Shown piece after piece: positions 29,679 to 32,320 of a stretch of 32,320 nucleotides of DNA. The stretch's first letter is position 1, and each line of letters begins with the position of its first letter. The position numbers and the translations under genes are program-made. The notes below the pieces were generated by a model. That model ran no database searches, was not told the DNA's origin, and saw nothing but the letters and a program-made list of their open reading frames with translations. The DNA is taken from the IMG/VR virus record IMGVR_UViG_3300049216_000116, positions 1-32,320 of that record. One strand, given 5' to 3'. This DNA is from a virus.

Positions 29679-30233
29679 TCATCCGCGGGCGCGCGCGGGC
29701 GCGCCCTTGCGAAACTGGTCGATCATGGCGTGGGCTTCCTCGGCCGACTTCTTCATGAGGCCCGCCTTGTCGAGCTTCATCCAGTCGGCGGTCGCGCCGA
29801 GATTCTCGGGCGGCGCGCCCGAGCGCACCGCGGCGGCCGAGGAATCCGCGGCGCGCTGCTCGAGCGCGTACAGCCGCTCGGCCTTGGCGAACGCATCTTC
29901 CTTGTCGTCGCCGGCGATGCCGTAGTCGACGACGATCTGCTCGAGGCGCGCGGGATCGAGCCCGCGCCGCTCCCAGTCCGCCCGCTGCTCGGCCCGCCGG
30001 CGCTCGACGCGCTCGCGCATGAGCTCGATCTGCATCTTCTCCTCGGATTTGCGGCGCGCGGCGCGTTCCTCCTCGAGCAGTTCGTGGGTCGTGAGCTCGG
30101 GCGACCGCCAGGTGGGGTCGGCCTTCTTCACGAGTTTCAGCGCGTCGAGGCGGGTCTCGGAATTGCCAAACAGGCGCTGCGCGGCCTGAAACACCGAGCG
30201 CTCCTGCGGGGTCATGCTTTCGAGGTCAGCCAT
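29679..30233 (-). CDS. Scaffold-like coiled-coil protein (184 aa)
   Basis: ATG 30233 with GAGGT upstream. Helical throughout and very charged: MTPQERSVFQAAQRLFG, then a long Arg/Glu helix (EEERAARRKSEEKMQIELMR; RVERRRAEQRADWERRGLDP) and a C-terminal Lys-rich helix (MKLDKAGLMKKSAEEAHAMI). Capsid scaffolds of tailed phages have this appearance and this place, upstream of the capsid gene in transcription order. No protease domain is fused to it. Confidence 0.7.
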   Translation of the reverse strand: MADLESMTPQERSVFQAAQRLFGNSETRLDALKLVKKADPTWRSPELTTHELLEEERAARRKSEEKMQIELMRERVERRRAEQRADWERRGLDPARLEQIVVDYGIAGDDKEDAFAKAERLYALEQRAADSSAAAVRSGAPPENLGATADWMKLDKAGLMKKSAEEAHAMIDQFRKGAPARARG

Positions 30234-30236
30234 ACC

Positions 30237-30434
30237 TCAATTCGCCGAGGTCACGTCGCCCGGCTTGCCGAGCTTGGCGTTGTTCTTGAACACCGCCTTC
30301 GACTTCGAGGTGAGGCCGCCGAACTGCGCGAACCGCGGCGGGTTTTTCACCCGGCCGTTGTCCATGCCATCGAGGGGGTCCCGCAGCGGGAAAGACGCGG
30401 GCGCAAGCCAACGGTTCGAGAAAGACTGGGCCAT
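30237..30434 (-). CDS. Small basic head protein (65 aa)
   Basis: ATG 30434. Starts MAQSFSNRWLAPASFPLRDP and carries a Lys/Asn-rich C-terminal half (TSKSKAVFKNNAKLGKPGD). No domain recognised. Its position between the Pro-rich protein gene and the scaffold suggests a minor head or assembly protein. Confidence 0.6.
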   Translation of the reverse strand: MAQSFSNRWLAPASFPLRDPLDGMDNGRVKNPPRFAQFGGLTSKSKAVFKNNAKLGKPGDVTSAN

Positions 30435-30444
30435 GATCTGTTCC

Positions 30445-30870
30445 TCACATCGGGGGGGGAGGCATTCCGCCGCCCTGCGCGGGCGCGGGCTTCGGAGACG
30501 GTGGGGCCGCCGACGGCGCGCCGCTGGGGCCGCGCTGCAGCAACGCATTCTTGAGCTCCGCGGGCACGAGCTCGCCGGCGCTCTCCTCGGATTTCGAGAA
30601 GGCGGCGGTGAGCGCCGTCAGCGCTTTCATGCACGCCTTGCCCTCTTTGGAATCCGAACCGAAAGCCACCAGCGCCTGCTCGAGCAGCTTGCGGATGACC
30701 TGGACCTTCGACGCCGCAGACGCCTGATCGCCTTTCGGCTGCTGGGGCGTGGTCATGCCCGCCGCGCCGGGTGGGGGGGCGGCCGCGGGAGACGGCGGGG
30801 CCGGCGGCGCACCGTCCGGCATTCCGGACGCCGGGTTGCCCCCAGGCATTTCGTCTGAATCGACGGCCAT
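30445..30870 (-). CDS. Pro/Ala-rich assembly protein (141 aa)
   Basis: ATG 30870. N-terminal 50 and C-terminal 40 residues are Pro/Gly/Ala-rich and disordered (MPDGAPPAPPSPAAAPPPGA; PSPKPAPAQGGGMPPPPM). Between them lies one helical domain (SKVQVIRKLLEQALVAFGSD; CMKALTALTAAFSKSEESAG). Similar small helical modules with disordered flanks occur in phage portal-proximal genes. Function unknown. Confidence 0.65.
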   Translation of the reverse strand: MAVDSDEMPGGNPASGMPDGAPPAPPSPAAAPPPGAAGMTTPQQPKGDQASAASKVQVIRKLLEQALVAFGSDSKEGKACMKALTALTAAFSKSEESAGELVPAELKNALLQRGPSGAPSAAPPSPKPAPAQGGGMPPPPM

Positions 30871-30903
30871 TCATGTGTCGCAGAATGAGCACCCGGCTGT
30901 GCC

Positions 30904-30938
30904 GGGACGGGAGCGCAAAGGGGGAACGCTCCCGTCCC
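30904..30938. terminator. 12-bp perfect hairpin between small head gene and micro-ORF
   Basis: GGGACGGGAGCG (30904-30915) pairs perfectly with CGCTCCCGTCCC (30927-30938) around an 11-base loop. On the minus strand it lies downstream of the 14-codon ORF and upstream of the ATG at 30870. No T run follows, so it may be an RNA-processing or partial terminator element rather than a classical terminator. Confidence 0.55.
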
Positions 30939-30950
30939 TGCCCTCGAAGC

Positions 30951-30995
30951 TCAGCGCTTGCCGCGCTTGCTCTTACGCTTGCCGCGTTTGCTCAT
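30951..30995 (-). CDS. 14-residue Lys/Arg micro-ORF
   Basis: ATG at 30995, preceded by GGAGAGCCACA, a usable Shine-Dalgarno; stop at 30951. It encodes MSKRGKRKSKRGKR, with ten of fourteen residues Lys or Arg. Lies between portal and head genes and is flanked by hairpins. Very short basic peptides here are known informally from other phage genomes, but I cannot name one with a function. It could neutralise DNA, act as an antimicrobial or RNA-binding peptide, or only couple translation. Confidence 0.5.
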   Translation of the reverse strand: MSKRGKRKSKRGKR

Positions 30996-31025
30996 TGTGG
31001 CTCTCCATCAAGCGGCGTCCTTGCA

Positions 31026-31060
31026 GACTCCGCGAGCGCCCGAATGCTCGCGGTGGAGTC
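31026..31060. other. Hairpin downstream of portal
   Basis: GACTCCGCGAGC (31026-31037) pairs with 31046-31060 (GCTCGC, a 3-base bulge, GGAGTC) around an 8-base loop. It sits between the portal stop and the micro-ORF on the minus strand. A smaller hairpin, GCCTGA-AAAAA-TCAGGC (31094-31110), overlaps the portal stop codon. They may separate portal from head-protein expression. Confidence 0.4.
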
Positions 31061-31104
31061 TCGCACGGCGCGCGCGCGGCGCGCAAGTATCGTGCCTGAA
31101 AAAA

Positions 31105-32320
31105 TCAGGCCGCCTTCATCCCCTTGCCGCCGACCGCCTTCGGTTTCTTGCCGGTCGCCATCTCGAGTTCCTGCTGTTTCTTCGCCGCGGCCTGCTCCTG
31201 CGGCTGGATGATCTCTTTCAGCCGCTGCAGCAGGAGCTGCTTGTGCGGAATGGTGAGCTGATCGAGGAGACTCTCGCGGTCGATCGCTTTCACCTTGAGG
31301 AGATCGAACAGCAGCTTCTGCGTGTCGTCGTTGAAAATCGGGCTCGAGGTGTGCGCGTCGACCTTCACGATGCAGCCCTCGAGAAACTGAGCTGGCACAA
31401 AGAGCTCGCCTTTCTCATCCTTCATCCGCTTGTCGTCGTAGCGCTGCGCGATCTTCAAATAGAGCGTCGCGCAATCCTCGAGTTGATCCTCGATGATGAG
31501 CGCGCGCTGCTTCGGGCGCGAGGAGCCGATCTTCGCGAGCTGGTTCGCGTGGCTGTTCGAGCGCACGCCGGACTCCCCCTTGCCCTGGGTGATGTTCGTG
31601 AGCCCGCTCATTTCATCGAACATCGCGTCGATCTTCTCGACTTCAAGCCACAGGTTCTCGGGCAGTTCGATCTTGATGCGCGTCGCCTGCGCTTTCTGCG
31701 CGTCCTGATCGGGCTGGTTCAAGAGCCCGTTCGGCGTGTCGAGCACGTACTGCAATTCCTGCAGGTCGGACGGAAAGCCCTGGATCGTCGACGGCGGATG
31801 CGCCTGCATGTCGAGGAGGTGCAGGATTTGCGCCATGCGCTGATTGCGGAACGTCTGCAGCGGTTTCAGGCGCTCGACTTCCGACACGCCCCACCAATAG
31901 TCGGGGTGCGGGGTCGGGCAAATCTGGATGTACGGTTCCTGATTTGCGAGGAACATCCTCGAGATCGGGCGATCGTAGAGCGGGATGTCGGGGTCCACCA
32001 TCGTGAACACGTGGTAGTCGTTCGCGTCGGTGTCCCAGACGTAGAGCTCATAGAGCTCCACGATGTCCTCGCGCACCCGCGGCAGGTACGCCTGGCTCGC
32101 GCCGCTCATCCAGTCGATGACCCCGGAGCCCGAACCCGCGTTCAAAGGGTCGATCGCGCTCATGACGATGCGATCCATGCTCGAGGTCTGCAGCGGGCTT
32201 GGCACCCCGGTGGTGACGTTCACCTGGTCGAGGATGCGCTTGCGGTACGGGTGGTCGACGAGTTCCGATTCGAGCTGCGATTTCGTCATGCAATAGCATT
32301 CGACGAACGCTTCCTGGCGC
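31105..32320 (-). CDS. Portal protein, C-terminal part (runs off the right edge)
   Basis: The frame stays open past an internal ATG at 32289 to the window edge (RQEAFVECYC before MTKSQL), so at least 404 residues of a longer portal are present. Features: YVWDTDANDYHVFTMVDPD, RMFLANQEPYIQICPTPHPD then WWGVSEVERLKPLQTFRNQR (a clear portal motif), a central helical region (FDEMSGLTNITQGKGESGVR and SNSHANQLAKIGSSRPKQRA), and a C-terminal helical, Gln/Lys-rich end (LLQRLKEIIQPQEQAAAKKQ). The 12-subunit ring at the vertex through which DNA is packaged; the terminase presumably lies beyond the window. Confidence 0.85.
   Translation of the reverse strand, partial: RQEAFVECYCMTKSQLESELVDHPYRKRILDQVNVTTGVPSPLQTSSMDRIVMSAIDPLNAGSGSGVIDWMSGASQAYLPRVREDIVELYELYVWDTDANDYHVFTMVDPDIPLYDRPISRMFLANQEPYIQICPTPHPDYWWGVSEVERLKPLQTFRNQRMAQILHLLDMQAHPPSTIQGFPSDLQELQYVLDTPNGLLNQPDQDAQKAQATRIKIELPENLWLEVEKIDAMFDEMSGLTNITQGKGESGVRSNSHANQLAKIGSSRPKQRALIIEDQLEDCATLYLKIAQRYDDKRMKDEKGELFVPAQFLEGCIVKVDAHTSSPIFNDDTQKLLFDLLKVKAIDRESLLDQLTIPHKQLLLQRLKEIIQPQEQAAAKKQQELEMATGKKPKAVGGKGMKAA

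Noticed and set aside
28571-30554. Long plus-strand open frames opposite the capsid and scaffold genes
   Set aside because: Basic, repeat-like translation with no family features, opposite convincing structural genes; codon-bias shadows.
1-32320. tRNA genes, integrase or terminase
   Set aside because: I saw no cloverleaf-like sequence, tyrosine/serine recombinase motif or terminase Walker motif on either strand; terminase probably lies beyond the right edge.

Overview
The window looks like a large piece of a tailed double-stranded DNA phage (Caudoviricetes), most likely with a short-tailed (podovirus-like) virion. Reasons: a portal at the right edge followed by a scaffold-like protein, a major capsid protein, an adaptor-like protein, a beta-rich tail protein, fibres and long internal-virion-type proteins; no tape measure or sheath gene; dense packing with ATGA/GTGA overlaps; and high GC (about 60-70 %), which points to a high-GC Gram-negative host. 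Host and lifestyle cannot be read directly. No integrase, terminase, polymerase or tRNA lies in the window. The sequence opens with a G homopolymer, so base 1 may be a contig end.

Layout. (1) 1-1045: no convincing gene; GC-homopolymer DNA, then a more AT-rich stretch with duplicated 15-17 bp elements and inverted repeats. (2) 1046-6892, plus strand: about sixteen small, mostly overlapping early or accessory genes, including an 11-residue-repeat protein, a TPR-sulfotransferase, an XRE-type HTH protein, a pair of paralogous small proteins, several Cys-rich zinc-binding candidates, and two unrelated proteins that both carry a long Ser-Ala-x repeat. Two genes between 5199 and 5490 appear frameshifted. 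(3) 6896-8110, minus strand: a four-gene cassette (PD-(D/E)XK nuclease-like, two HTH proteins, one lipoprotein), divergent from region 4 across a control region with a palindrome and a strong hairpin. (4) 8241-11086, plus strand: a recombination module of YqaJ-type exonuclease, RecT annealing protein, a J-domain protein and a small unknown. (5) 11083-32320, minus strand, read from right to left: portal, a 14-codon basic micro-ORF, small head proteins, scaffold-like, capsid, head-tail genes, beta-rich tail protein, fibre, lysis genes (XhlA-like membrane protein, lysozyme-like protein with a membrane anchor, NlpC/P60-like hydrolase), internal virion proteins, a 1.2-kilo-residue polyvalent-type protein with a zinc-peptidase motif, small membrane proteins, a second fibre, and a terminal protein that resembles the TIGR03790 family.

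How it works together. The late block runs as one long transcript in which almost every gene is translationally coupled to the next. The recombination genes form a linked exonuclease-annealase pair. The plus-strand early genes are also coupled. The most unusual items are the TIGR03790-like gene after the second tail fibre, the polyvalent protein whose reading frame breaks exactly in a 15-G tract, the phage-borne TPR-sulfotransferase, and the two Ser-Ala-x repeat proteins. All family assignments come from motif recognition by eye, not from a database search.
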